In this document: positions 28,701 through 35,867 of the stretch, piece by piece
How positions within the stretch are numbered: position 1 is the first letter of the stretch
How the letters are laid out: the number at the start of each line of letters is the position of its first letter
Source: Dyella kyungheensis
GTDB taxonomy: Bacteria > Pseudomonadota > Gammaproteobacteria > Xanthomonadales > Rhodanobacteraceae
NCBI RefSeq assembly: GCF_016905005.1
Contig: NZ_JADIKC010000007.1
Span: 551,306-615,305, forward strand
Length of the DNA: 64,000 bases
Direction of reading: 5' to 3'
Program-made: the position numbers and the translations under genes
The notes under the pieces: generated by a model
What the model was told of the DNA's origin: nothing
Database searches by the model: none
What the model saw: only the letters and a program-made list of their open reading frames with translations

Positions 28701-28747
28701 TCCAGTCACCTCGCTTTGCCCAGTTGACCGTTTCCGTGGACTTCTGA
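25745..28747 (+). CDS. TonB-dependent receptor with carboxypeptidase-regulatory-like N-terminus
   Basis: A 1000-residue outer-membrane receptor: signal peptide (cleavage after SAHA, residue 29), a CarboxypepD_reg-like beta-sandwich (about 30-115, GAVITISNAATGFTRSV), a plug (ISREELRRLPVDQNIAAVASLAPG) and a long beta-barrel ending in LTVSVDF, the C-terminal phenylalanine of outer-membrane barrels. Receptors with this N-terminal domain (Oar-like) often import peptides or complex organic ligands. It lies 44 bases after the transglutaminase-like gene and is followed by a strong hairpin, so it may be expressed above the rest of the operon. Ligand inferred from neighbours: murein peptides. Confidence 0.9.
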   Translation: MVSRTFRRTMLCMALGMGMASMAAPSAHAGNNDGTVVGHTEAGAVITISNAATGFTRSVTADDKGNYRIPYLAVGQYTLSVAKDGKTLTEPTAVTVTLGNATTVNLGASNATNLSAVNVSGTAIITAVDVTSTESSTNISREELRRLPVDQNIAAVASLAPGVVKGASAFGGLSFGGSSVAENAIYVNGLNVTDFYNRNGYSEAPFNFYQEFQVKTGGYSVEFGRTTGGVINAVARSGSNEFHAGVEMTMEPGAWHAQAEDRYDANGNRYLTASEDRDSLMKTNIYASGPIVKDKLFIFAMVEQRGDNPRNTNDEGTTLTSNSSSPDFWGTTIDWHINDSNLLSLMAFSDKSKNVGTVYNYDYDTHTIGAKTNTIYTDTGGKNWSLTYTNYLTDNLSMKVLYGENKRGSFNRALTDLDCNPVAAENAVPKPGVPLGCTTNTAVEKRNDKRKEGRADFEWKLEDHLLRFGYDHEDDDSIYSRHYPGPGAIYYNVYAATPGSTIPNPNGGGVIPPGYNGYVRARRYEIAGNFDTTNDAFYLEDNWQVTPNLLLNAGIRRDGFDNMDAAGRSYIKMDNMWAPRFGFSWDVKGDGTTKLYGNLGRYYLPVANVINIKQAGGLLDQRTFYAFGGWQTLTDANGNQYAIPVLGPQLGGVDTSQGDGTVHDLRSEVNKDMQQVYQDELILGFQQMLNDKWSWGVNATYRKLHNAIDDMEISATGKCGPDGYIGWVMGNPGKKNTVWGDTNCDGTADGWVTVDTSKEGWAMYDADGNYLGQRGWVNPKRTYTALEFQLDRAWDNKWSFNASYVLSWNRGNAEGPVNSDTNFDDTGRTENFDDPWVNFGGDGYLPNDRRHQLKLRGTYAITPNWQVAGDANIASGGPITGFGVGNPYDATVYHSYYICVANCDAPRSEDRVYESSPRGKYGRMPWTYTLGASITYLRQLADIGQLRVKFAVYNLLNEQRTIQVDQDLQTTISNSTSSTFEQPLRFQSPRFAQLTVSVDF

Positions 28748-28762
28748 TTTGTCCGTCCCCAC

Positions 28763-28798
28763 CGGCAGCCTGCAGAATGCAGGCTGCCGTCTTTTTTT
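28763..28798 (+). terminator. Hairpin with T-run inside the rightward operon
   Basis: Perfect 12-bp stem CGGCAGCCTGCA / TGCAGGCTGCCG with GAA loop followed by TCTTTTTTT. It lies 15 bases after the receptor gene and just before lysA-like, so it probably gives partial termination and higher receptor expression. Confidence 0.85.
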
Positions 28799-28810
28799 AA
28801 AGGCTTATCC

Positions 28811-30076
28811 ATGATCGACACCGCGGCCTCAACCCATGACACCTGGGACGGTGTCGATCTGCATACCCTGGCCGACCGCCTTGGCACGCCGCTGTATGTG
28901 TATTCGGCCAGCGCGATCCGGGATCGCGTTTCGTCGCTGCAGACGGCGCTGCGTGGCACCGATCACCTGATCTGCTTTGCGGTGAAGGCGAATCCCAATC
29001 GGGGGGTGCTGGCTTTCATGCACAGCCAGGGCGTGGGCGCCGATATCGTCTCCGCGGGCGAACTCTGGCGCGCGCGGCAGGCCGGCATCCCGGCGGAGCA
29101 CATCGTGTTTTCCGGCGTGGGCAAGAGCGAAGCGGAGATCGCCGAGGCGTTGCGCCAGGGCGTGCTGCGCTTCAACGTGGAATCGCATGACGAGCTGCTG
29201 CTGTTGCAACACATCGCCCAAGCGCAGAGCGTAGTGGCGCGGGCAGCCGTGCGCATCAATCCGGACGTGGACGCCCTCACCCACGCCAAGATTTCCACCG
29301 GCAAGGCCGAGAACAAGTTCGGCGTGAGCATCGAGGAGGCGCGCCGTTGGTTTGCGCAGCGCGATGCGCTCAGCCATGTCCAGTTGGACGGCCTGCACGT
29401 GCACATCGGTTCGCAGATCCTCAGCCTGGAGCCGTTCCGGCAGGCCTTGCAGCGAGTAGCCGCGCTCTGGCGCGAACTGGTTGGGCAAGGCCACCCCATC
29501 GCCAGCATCGACGTGGGCGGCGGCCTGGGCGTGTGCTATCGCGAGGGTCATGATCGACCGATCGATGCGGCAGCCTACGTCGCCCTGGTGCGCGAAGCGC
29601 TCGCCGGTTTCGAAGGCCGCCTGCTGTTCGAGCCCGGCCGCTATCTGGTCGGCGAAGCGGGCGTGTTGCTGACCCGCGTGATCCGGCTCAAGCAGGGAAA
29701 CGAGCGCACGTTCCTGGTGATCGACGCCGCCATGAACGACTTGGCCCGGCCGAGCCTGTACGATGCCTGGCACGACATCGCGCCGGTAGCCGGGGATGCA
29801 CGCTCGATGATTTCTTACGACATCGTGGGGCCGGTGTGCGAAACCGGCGATACCTTCGCCAAGGCACGCGCCCTGCCCGCGTGCGCGCCAGGCGAGCTGC
29901 TGATGATCCGCAGCGTAGGTGCTTACGGCGCCTCGATGGCCTCCACCTATAACTCGCGACCGCTCGCCGCCGAAGTGCTGGTGGATGCGGGCCGCTATGC
30001 CGTAGTGCGGCAACGGCAGTCCTTCGAAGACATGGTCGCCGGCGAACAGCCGGCCAATCACTGGGAGACGGCATGA
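28811..30076 (+). CDS. lysA: Diaminopimelate decarboxylase-type PLP enzyme
   Basis: A 421-residue alanine-racemase-fold type III PLP decarboxylase. Active-site features of LysA: the PLP lysine K59 in FAVKANPN, LHVHIGSQI, DVGGGLGV, FEPGRYLVG, the substrate loop CETGD and GAYGASMASTYNSRP. It converts meso-DAP to L-lysine. Within this locus it may dispose of DAP liberated from murein peptides, or it may be the housekeeping lysA; the rest of the genome would tell. Its stop overlaps the dipeptidase start (ATGA). A relaxed specificity for other D-centred amino acids cannot be excluded. Confidence 0.88.
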   Translation: MIDTAASTHDTWDGVDLHTLADRLGTPLYVYSASAIRDRVSSLQTALRGTDHLICFAVKANPNRGVLAFMHSQGVGADIVSAGELWRARQAGIPAEHIVFSGVGKSEAEIAEALRQGVLRFNVESHDELLLLQHIAQAQSVVARAAVRINPDVDALTHAKISTGKAENKFGVSIEEARRWFAQRDALSHVQLDGLHVHIGSQILSLEPFRQALQRVAALWRELVGQGHPIASIDVGGGLGVCYREGHDRPIDAAAYVALVREALAGFEGRLLFEPGRYLVGEAGVLLTRVIRLKQGNERTFLVIDAAMNDLARPSLYDAWHDIAPVAGDARSMISYDIVGPVCETGDTFAKARALPACAPGELLMIRSVGAYGASMASTYNSRPLAAEVLVDAGRYAVVRQRQSFEDMVAGEQPANHWETA

Positions 30077-31287
30077 AGACTTTCGGCTTACTCGGCGGCG
30101 CCATCGCGCTAGCACTTGCACTCGCCAGCACGCCCGCGGCGGCGCAGAAGGATCCGCCGATCACGCTCGACACGCATGTGGACATTCCCTTTGCCTACAT
30201 GCACGAAGCGCGCTTCGATTTCGGCAAGCAGACGCCGATGCAGGTGGACCTGGACAAGATGCGCCGCGGCGGTCTCGATGCCGTGTTCTTCATCGTCTAT
30301 GTGGACCAGGGACCGCTGACGCCCGCCGGCTACGCGCACGCCGTGTCGCAGGCCAAGCGCAAGTACGACGCCATCGACCTGATGCTGAAGACCTATCCCA
30401 ACGACATCCGCCTGGCCACCACGCCCGAGCAGGTGCGCGCCAACAAGGCAGCGGGCAAGCTCTCGGCGATGATCGGCGTGGAGAACGGCTACTCGCTGGG
30501 CCACGACATCAAGAACCTTGATATCGCCTACAAGCGCGGCGCGCGCTACGTCGGCCTGGCGCATATGGGCAACAACGACCTGTGCACCAGTTCGACGCCG
30601 GAGGCGGACCTCGGCGACACGCCGCTGCCGGAATATGGCCTCACCGATTTCGGCCGCGCCGTGGTCAAGCGCGACAATGAACTTGGAATCATGGTCGACG
30701 TGTCGCATTCGTCGGACGCTTGCGTGCGCGACGTGCTGGCCTTGTCCACCTCGCCGGTGATCGCCTCGCATTCGTCATCGCGCGCCATCGATCCGCATCC
30801 GCGCAACCTCTCGGACGATCTGCTGCGCGCCATCGCCGCCAAGGGTGGCGTGATCCAGGGAGTGGCCGTGGGCGAATTCATCAAGCTCGATCCCGCGCGC
30901 GACCTGGCGGTCAAGGCGCTGCAGGCGCAGGTGGCGAAGCAGGCCGGCGACAAGAGCTTCGACAGCGAGAAGCACGAGTACCTGCCCGCTTATATCGAGG
31001 GCATGAAGCGCATCGATGCCGCGTTCCCGCCGGCCTCGGTGGACGAGTACGTGGCGCATATCAAGCATATGGTGCAAGTGGCGGGTATCGACCACGTCGG
31101 CATCGCCTCCGACTTCGACGGCGGCGGCGGCCTTGGCGGCTGGTCCGATGCCACCCAGACACGCAGTCTCACGGCGGCGCTGCGCAAGGCGGGCTTCAAC
31201 GACGTCGACATCGCCAAGATCTGGGGCGGCAACCTGCTGCGCGTGTGGGACGAGGTGACCAAGCGTGCCACGGTGCATGGCGGCTAA
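30073..31287 (+). CDS. Exported membrane dipeptidase (M19, renal dipeptidase family)
   Basis: A 404-residue zinc dipeptidase with signal peptide (1-24, ending PAAAQ). Metal ligands start with H35 and D37 in TLDTHVDIPF; further family blocks are MIGVENGYSLG, LAHMGNNDLC, MVDVSHSSDACVRD, VIASHSSSRAI and IASDFDGGGGL. M19 enzymes cleave L-X-D-X dipeptides well, which suits L-Ala-D-Glu or similar murein fragments in the periplasm. It overlaps lysA by 4 bases and the following serine hydrolase by 11. Confidence 0.93.
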   Translation: MKTFGLLGGAIALALALASTPAAAQKDPPITLDTHVDIPFAYMHEARFDFGKQTPMQVDLDKMRRGGLDAVFFIVYVDQGPLTPAGYAHAVSQAKRKYDAIDLMLKTYPNDIRLATTPEQVRANKAAGKLSAMIGVENGYSLGHDIKNLDIAYKRGARYVGLAHMGNNDLCTSSTPEADLGDTPLPEYGLTDFGRAVVKRDNELGIMVDVSHSSDACVRDVLALSTSPVIASHSSSRAIDPHPRNLSDDLLRAIAAKGGVIQGVAVGEFIKLDPARDLAVKALQAQVAKQAGDKSFDSEKHEYLPAYIEGMKRIDAAFPPASVDEYVAHIKHMVQVAGIDHVGIASDFDGGGGLGGWSDATQTRSLTAALRKAGFNDVDIAKIWGGNLLRVWDEVTKRATVHGG

Positions 31288-32818
31288 GCGGGCGCTGCTG
31301 GCGATCGGGCTTGCCCTCGCCAGCAGCGTTGCAGCAGCGGCCGACCCGCCCACCTCAGCGCAACTCGACTCCGTCGTCGATGCGGTGATGGCCCGTTATC
31401 ACCTGGCCGGTCTCGCGGTGGGCGTGATCGACCACGGCGAGGTGGTCTACACGCGCACACTGGGCGAGCGCGTGGCCGGGTCCGGACAAGCGATCACCAA
31501 CGACACGCTGTTCAAGATCGCCTCCAACAGCAAGGCGATGACTTCGACGCTGCTCGCCCGTCTGGTGCAGGAAGGAAAGCTGCGTTGGGACGACCCCGTG
31601 CGGCGTTACCTTCCCGACTTCCGCATGGCCGATCCCTGGGTCACCGAGCATATGCAAGTGGGCGACCTGCTCACCCATCGCAGCGGCCTGCGCGAAGGCG
31701 CAGGCGATCTGATGCTGTGGCCCGAACCAAACGATTTCACCCGGCAGGACATCGTGCACGGGCTGGCCTACCTCAAGCCTGCCTACAGTTTTCGCGCCGG
31801 CTATGCGTACGACAACCTGCTCTACGTAGTGGCCGGCGAAGTAGCCGCGGCAGCGGGACATGACCACTACGAGACACTGTTGCGCCGCGAGGTGTTCGAG
31901 CCGCTCGGGCTCGCGCGTTGCCAGATTGGGGCCTGGAATCGCGACGCGGTAGGCAACGTGGCCGAGCCGCATGAGCGCGAGCACGATCGCAATGTCGTGA
32001 TCAATGCCGACGATGCCGAAATTCCCAACATCACCTCCGCTCCGGCGGGCGGCGTGCGCTGCAGCCTCACTGATATGCTCAGCTGGGCACGCAACTGGCT
32101 GGCACCCACCCCGCAACAGTTGCAGTGGCTGACGCCCGAGCAGCGGCAGATCGTGTGGACGCCGTACACGCCGATGCCGATCTCGGCGCAGAAACGCGCC
32201 TGGAACGGCACCCGCTTCTACGCCTACGGTTACGGCTGGCGCATCGCCGACATGGATGGCGTGTTCACGGTCTCGCATACCGGCACGCTGTCGGGCATGT
32301 ACTCGGCGATGATGCTGTTGCCCGAGCGCAAGGCCGGTTTCGTCATCCTGATGAACAGCGAGGCGGAGGATGCGCGCACCGTGCTGATCGAAGCGCTCAC
32401 CAAGCAATTCACCTCGCCCAATGATGCGCACGACGCCAACTGGTTCGCGGATCAACTCGATCGCGCCTCGTCCACCGCCCGCGAGGCAGCCAAGCCGCCC
32501 GTCTCGCAAGCGGCGAAGGTCGACGACCTGCGCAGCCAGTTGGGGCGCTGGCGCGACCCGTGGTTCGGCACCATCAGCCTGTGTCCTCAAGGCGATGCCG
32601 TGCGCTTCGTGGCCGCCAAATCGCCGCGCCTGGCCGGTACCGTGATGCGCGCCGGCCAACGCTATCTGGTGCACTGGGATCACGGCGACACCGATGCGTG
32701 GCTGAGCTTCCCCACCGATGCCAAGGGTGTGCTGCATATGAGCAAGATCGATCCCCAGGCCGACTTCAGCTCGGACTTCGAAGACCTCAGCTTCCATCGG
32801 GAGCATGGCTGTGGCTAG
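31277..32818 (+). CDS. Exported serine beta-lactamase-fold hydrolase (S12/class C type) 1
   Basis: A 513-residue exported protein. After a signal peptide (LLAIGLALASSVAAAA) comes the S12 domain with SxxK in IASNSKAMTS, the tyrosine motif YAYDN and HTGTLSG, followed by a C-terminal beta-rich domain (about 400-513). Related proteins are D,D-peptidases, D-aminopeptidases or esterases; few are true beta-lactamases. Between a dipeptidase and a VanX-type enzyme, a D-residue-specific peptidase is most likely. The ATG at 31277 is preferred to the GTG at 31265. It overlaps both neighbours. Confidence 0.85.
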   Translation: MAAKRALLAIGLALASSVAAAADPPTSAQLDSVVDAVMARYHLAGLAVGVIDHGEVVYTRTLGERVAGSGQAITNDTLFKIASNSKAMTSTLLARLVQEGKLRWDDPVRRYLPDFRMADPWVTEHMQVGDLLTHRSGLREGAGDLMLWPEPNDFTRQDIVHGLAYLKPAYSFRAGYAYDNLLYVVAGEVAAAAGHDHYETLLRREVFEPLGLARCQIGAWNRDAVGNVAEPHEREHDRNVVINADDAEIPNITSAPAGGVRCSLTDMLSWARNWLAPTPQQLQWLTPEQRQIVWTPYTPMPISAQKRAWNGTRFYAYGYGWRIADMDGVFTVSHTGTLSGMYSAMMLLPERKAGFVILMNSEAEDARTVLIEALTKQFTSPNDAHDANWFADQLDRASSTAREAAKPPVSQAAKVDDLRSQLGRWRDPWFGTISLCPQGDAVRFVAAKSPRLAGTVMRAGQRYLVHWDHGDTDAWLSFPTDAKGVLHMSKIDPQADFSSDFEDLSFHREHGCG

Positions 32819-33524
32819 GCGCCTTGTCCTGGGCGTGACGCTATGCGCGCTGACTGCGTTCGCCCATGCCGACGGAACCCCGGCGCTGTCGCCGGCCACG
32901 ACCGCGCAGCAGGCCGGCCTGGTCGATATCCGGCAACTCGCGCCCGATATCGCCGAGGACATCAAGTACGCCGGCAGCGACAACTTCGTCGGCAAGCCGG
33001 TGGATGGCTACCTCGCGCCCAAGTGCCTGCTGCTCAAACCTGCCGCCGAAGCGCTGGCACGCGTGGAGCGCGACCTGCGCGCGCAGCATCAGCGCCTCAA
33101 GCTGTTCGACTGCTACCGGCCCGCGCGAGCCGTGGCGCATTTCGTGCGTTGGGCGGGCGATCTCTCGGACCAGCGCACGAAGCCCGAGCATTATCCGAAG
33201 CTGGACAAGAGCGCCCTGCTCGGCGACTACATCGCACCGGTGTCCGGGCACAGCCGCGGCGCCACGGTGGATCTCACCCTGATGCAATGCGATGCCGCCG
33301 ATACGCATTGCACGCCGTTGGCCATGGGCACCGATTTCGACTACTTCGGCACGCTCGCCAACACCGATTCGCCCGAAGCGAGCGCCGCGCAACACGCCCA
33401 TCGCGAGGTACTGAAGCGGGCGATGGAACGCGAGGGGTTCCGCAACTACGCCATGGAATGGTGGCACTACACGCTCAATCCCGAGCCGACGCCCGACACC
33501 ATCTACGACGTCCCCGTGCAATAA
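32805..33524 (+). CDS. Exported D-Ala-D-Ala dipeptidase (VanX/PcgL type)
   Basis: A 239-residue M15D zinc peptidase with a signal peptide (1-22). Metal and catalytic residues are visible: R106 in FDCYRPAR, H149 and D156 in SGHSRGATVDLTLM, E218 and H221 in MEWWHY. VanX enzymes hydrolyse D-Ala-D-Ala. Exported versions such as Salmonella PcgL serve nutrition rather than vancomycin resistance, and this one lacks VanA/VanH neighbours. It would supply D-Ala to the D-amino-acid dehydrogenase of the locus. It overlaps the preceding gene by 14 bases. Confidence 0.93.
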   Translation: MAVARRLVLGVTLCALTAFAHADGTPALSPATTAQQAGLVDIRQLAPDIAEDIKYAGSDNFVGKPVDGYLAPKCLLLKPAAEALARVERDLRAQHQRLKLFDCYRPARAVAHFVRWAGDLSDQRTKPEHYPKLDKSALLGDYIAPVSGHSRGATVDLTLMQCDAADTHCTPLAMGTDFDYFGTLANTDSPEASAAQHAHREVLKRAMEREGFRNYAMEWWHYTLNPEPTPDTIYDVPVQ

Positions 33525-33551
33525 GCCACACTTCGAATGAGGCTCGACGCG

Positions 33552-34604
33552 ATGCGCAAGTTCGTTCCGCTGTTCCTCGTACTGCTGGTTCTGGCTGGCC
33601 GGGTACAGGCAGGCGATGCCATCGCCGATGTCGACGGGCTGATGTCCCGCTACCACGGCGACGTGCCCGGTGCTTCACTGCTGGTGATCAAGGACGGCAA
33701 GCCGCTGCTGCGGCGCGGCTATGGCCTGGCCAATCTGGAAACGCACGAAGCCGCCACGCCGGCGACCAACTATCGGCTCGCCTCCGTCACCAAGCAGTTC
33801 ACCGCGGCGGCCATCCTGTTGCTGGCCGAGCGCGGCAGCCTGAGCCTCGACGATCACGTTCGCCACTGGATTCCGGAACTGCCGGCCACGCATGAAGCGA
33901 TCACCATCCGCCAGCTGCTCAGCCATGGCGGCGGCCTGATCGACTACGAAGACCTGATGCCCGCCCATGTCACCGAGCAGATCAGCGACGCCGATGTGCT
34001 GCGCATGCTCGCCGCCGAACCGCGCAGCTATTTCGCGCCGGGTACTTCCTACCGCTACAGCAACGGCGGCTACGTGCTGCTTGGCCTGATCGTGGAACGG
34101 GCCTCGAAGCAGTCGCTGCCCGATTTCCTGGCCAAGAACATTTTCAAACCACTGGGCATGACGCATACCCTGCTCTATGTGCTGGGCGGCCCCGAAGTCA
34201 CCCACCGCGCCTACGGCTACAGCGAAGAGAACGGTCGCTGGATGCGTACCGACCAAAGCCCCACCAGCGCAACCCGGGGTGACGGCGGCATCTATTCGTC
34301 CATCGACGACATGGCGAAATGGGACGCTGCGCTGTACGACCATCGCCTGCTCTCCGACGACTCGCGCAAACTCGCCTTCAGCGCCCAGAACCAGGTGCAT
34401 GACGAGCCCGATGTCGATGCCTACGGTTTTGGCTGGCGCATCCACGGCGACGTGCTGTGGCACTCGGGCGAAAGCATGGGTTTTCGCAACGTGATCATCC
34501 GCTGGCCCAGGCAGCGCCTGACCGTGGTATTGCTCAGCAACCGCAACGATCCGGAGCCCTATCGCACGGCGCTCGCCATTGGGCAGCGCTTCCTGCAGCC
34601 CTGA
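33552..34604 (+). CDS. Exported serine beta-lactamase-fold hydrolase 2
   Basis: A 350-residue exported S12 protein: signal peptide (MRKFVPLFLVLLVLAGRVQA), SxxK in LASVTKQFT, YSN motif in YRYSNGGYVLLG and HSGES near the end. Shorter than its partner at 31277, without the extra C-terminal domain. The ATG at 33552 is chosen because GAGG lies 9 bases before it; an ATG at 33537 is also in frame. It is the last gene of the rightward operon. A D-aminopeptidase or D,D-peptidase role is inferred; substrate unproven. Confidence 0.85.
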   Translation: MRKFVPLFLVLLVLAGRVQAGDAIADVDGLMSRYHGDVPGASLLVIKDGKPLLRRGYGLANLETHEAATPATNYRLASVTKQFTAAAILLLAERGSLSLDDHVRHWIPELPATHEAITIRQLLSHGGGLIDYEDLMPAHVTEQISDADVLRMLAAEPRSYFAPGTSYRYSNGGYVLLGLIVERASKQSLPDFLAKNIFKPLGMTHTLLYVLGGPEVTHRAYGYSEENGRWMRTDQSPTSATRGDGGIYSSIDDMAKWDAALYDHRLLSDDSRKLAFSAQNQVHDEPDVDAYGFGWRIHGDVLWHSGESMGFRNVIIRWPRQRLTVVLLSNRNDPEPYRTALAIGQRFLQP

Positions 34605-34605
34605 A

Positions 34606-34836
34606 TCAGGCCGCGCGCCGCAACGGCTGACAGCCGGGCAAGCGATCCGTGTCCTCGCGCGCCATCAGCACGCGAGTGGCACGGCCTCCCAGGATGGCTT
34701 CACGTTCGGCGAGGTGCGTGGCGAAATCCACAGCACGAACGAGCACGCCACGTCGGCCGATGGGCGCGCCGTCGCGCAACACGTTCCAGCCCTCGCATTG
34801 ACGGGCGACGACGTATTCGACGAGGGAAGCAACCAT
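34606..34836 (-). CDS. Small DUF2188-like hypothetical protein
   Basis: A 76-residue protein (MVASLVEYVVARQCEGWNV...) with the pattern WNVLRDGAPIGRR then a helix with EREAILGGRA, loosely like DUF2188 proteins. GGAG lies 7 bases before the ATG, supporting a real gene. It meets the rightward operon tail to tail, 1 base apart. Function unknown; it has no signal or membrane segment. Confidence 0.6.
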   Translation of the reverse strand: MVASLVEYVVARQCEGWNVLRDGAPIGRRGVLVRAVDFATHLAEREAILGGRATRVLMAREDTDRLPGCQPLRRAA

Positions 34837-34942
34837 GCGGAAACTCCGTGCCGGCCTTCGTGCCAGCGATGGATTCGGAATATCCACACGTTAATCCGTG
34901 CCGTCCGTCCGCAATATGGGACGTGTCTGAAAAGAAAAGAGG

Positions 34943-34972
34943 CTGGCAAAGGCCAGCCCCTCTCTTCCCACA
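34943..34972 (-). terminator. Terminator after lipoprotein gene
   Basis: Read leftward: GAGGGGCTGGC-CTTT-GCCAGCCTCTTTTCTTTT, a stem with T-rich tail right after the lipoprotein gene. Confidence 0.75.
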
Positions 34973-34987
34973 CAAACAACCGACGGC

Positions 34988-35671
34988 TTAGTTGCTGGCC
35001 ACGCCCGCCGCCTGCAAGGGCACGCAGGCATCGCCCGCGCATTCGATCTGCACGTCGCTGGACGCCGGACACTGCGAGCGGAACATGGCCCGCGTGCCGT
35101 CGACCATCACCACATGGATCGCGCGGTCGCATTGGCGAGCGGCGGCCACGTTCTGCGCGGCATTGAACATGCTCTTGCTGACCCGGCCATCGAGACTGGC
35201 CAGTCCATCGACCGTCGGCGTGGCATAGCCACCGGCCGGCGTGGCGCCCGTGCCCGGATAGGTGGCGATCGCCGCGTAGGCCGACGGCAGCACCACGGTG
35301 AGTTTGTTGGGATAGTGATGCGAGGCGCCGTCGGAGAAATCGATCGCGATGCCGATCAGGCCACCGATGATCAGGTTGCCCCATACCATCCCGCGAATGC
35401 TGGAGTCGTACGACTGCTGGGCGATCTGCTTGCCGTCCTTCTGGCAGACCACCGACAGATCGTGCGACGAACGGTGAACCACCGCCGTGCCCGGCGTGAG
35501 CACACGCACTTCACCGGTACCGTTGCTCAGCGTGCAATCGGCGCGAACGCTCTCGCCCGAGGCGCGCGCATCCACTTCCACCTTCTGATAGCGACCACCC
35601 ACGATCGACGCACACGCAGAAACGCTCAGAGCGCACGCGACGACGACGCCCTTCTTCCATAAATGCTTCAT
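34988..35671 (-). CDS. Predicted lipoprotein of unknown function
   Basis: A 227-residue protein whose N-terminus MKHLWKKGVVVACALSVSAC is a lipoprotein signal with lipobox VSAC. After it come SIVGGRYQKVEVDA and a single hydrophobic stretch (MVWGNLIIGGLIGIAIDF, about 125-142), resembling small proteins of the YceK/PEGA-like 'adenosine deaminase-associated' lipoprotein type. Two Cys pairs occur near the end (ECAGDACVP). The ATG at 35671 replaces the longer frame to 35764. Function not recognised. Confidence 0.75.
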   Translation of the reverse strand: MKHLWKKGVVVACALSVSACASIVGGRYQKVEVDARASGESVRADCTLSNGTGEVRVLTPGTAVVHRSSHDLSVVCQKDGKQIAQQSYDSSIRGMVWGNLIIGGLIGIAIDFSDGASHHYPNKLTVVLPSAYAAIATYPGTGATPAGGYATPTVDGLASLDGRVSKSMFNAAQNVAAARQCDRAIHVVMVDGTRAMFRSQCPASSDVQIECAGDACVPLQAAGVASN

Positions 35672-35867
35672 GTCATTCCCCTGACGTGGTCCTGCGCGTT
35701 CACCGGATGATCCCCCCTGGACGTCCGTACTGCAGGAGCGGAAACAGGCGGCGGTAGTGCGCATCGCATGCGTCGTGCACGAACGCAGGACAGTCAGCCC
35801 CCCAGTGACTGCGGTGTCGCATTTTCATCGAAGACGCCCCCGGAAGACGAGGGGCGCGGCATCTAAC

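Noticed and set aside
31277-34604. Antibiotic resistance genes (beta-lactamases plus VanX)
   Set aside because: Motifs fit D-peptide hydrolases, no van or ampR-type context, and the operon is catabolic in character.
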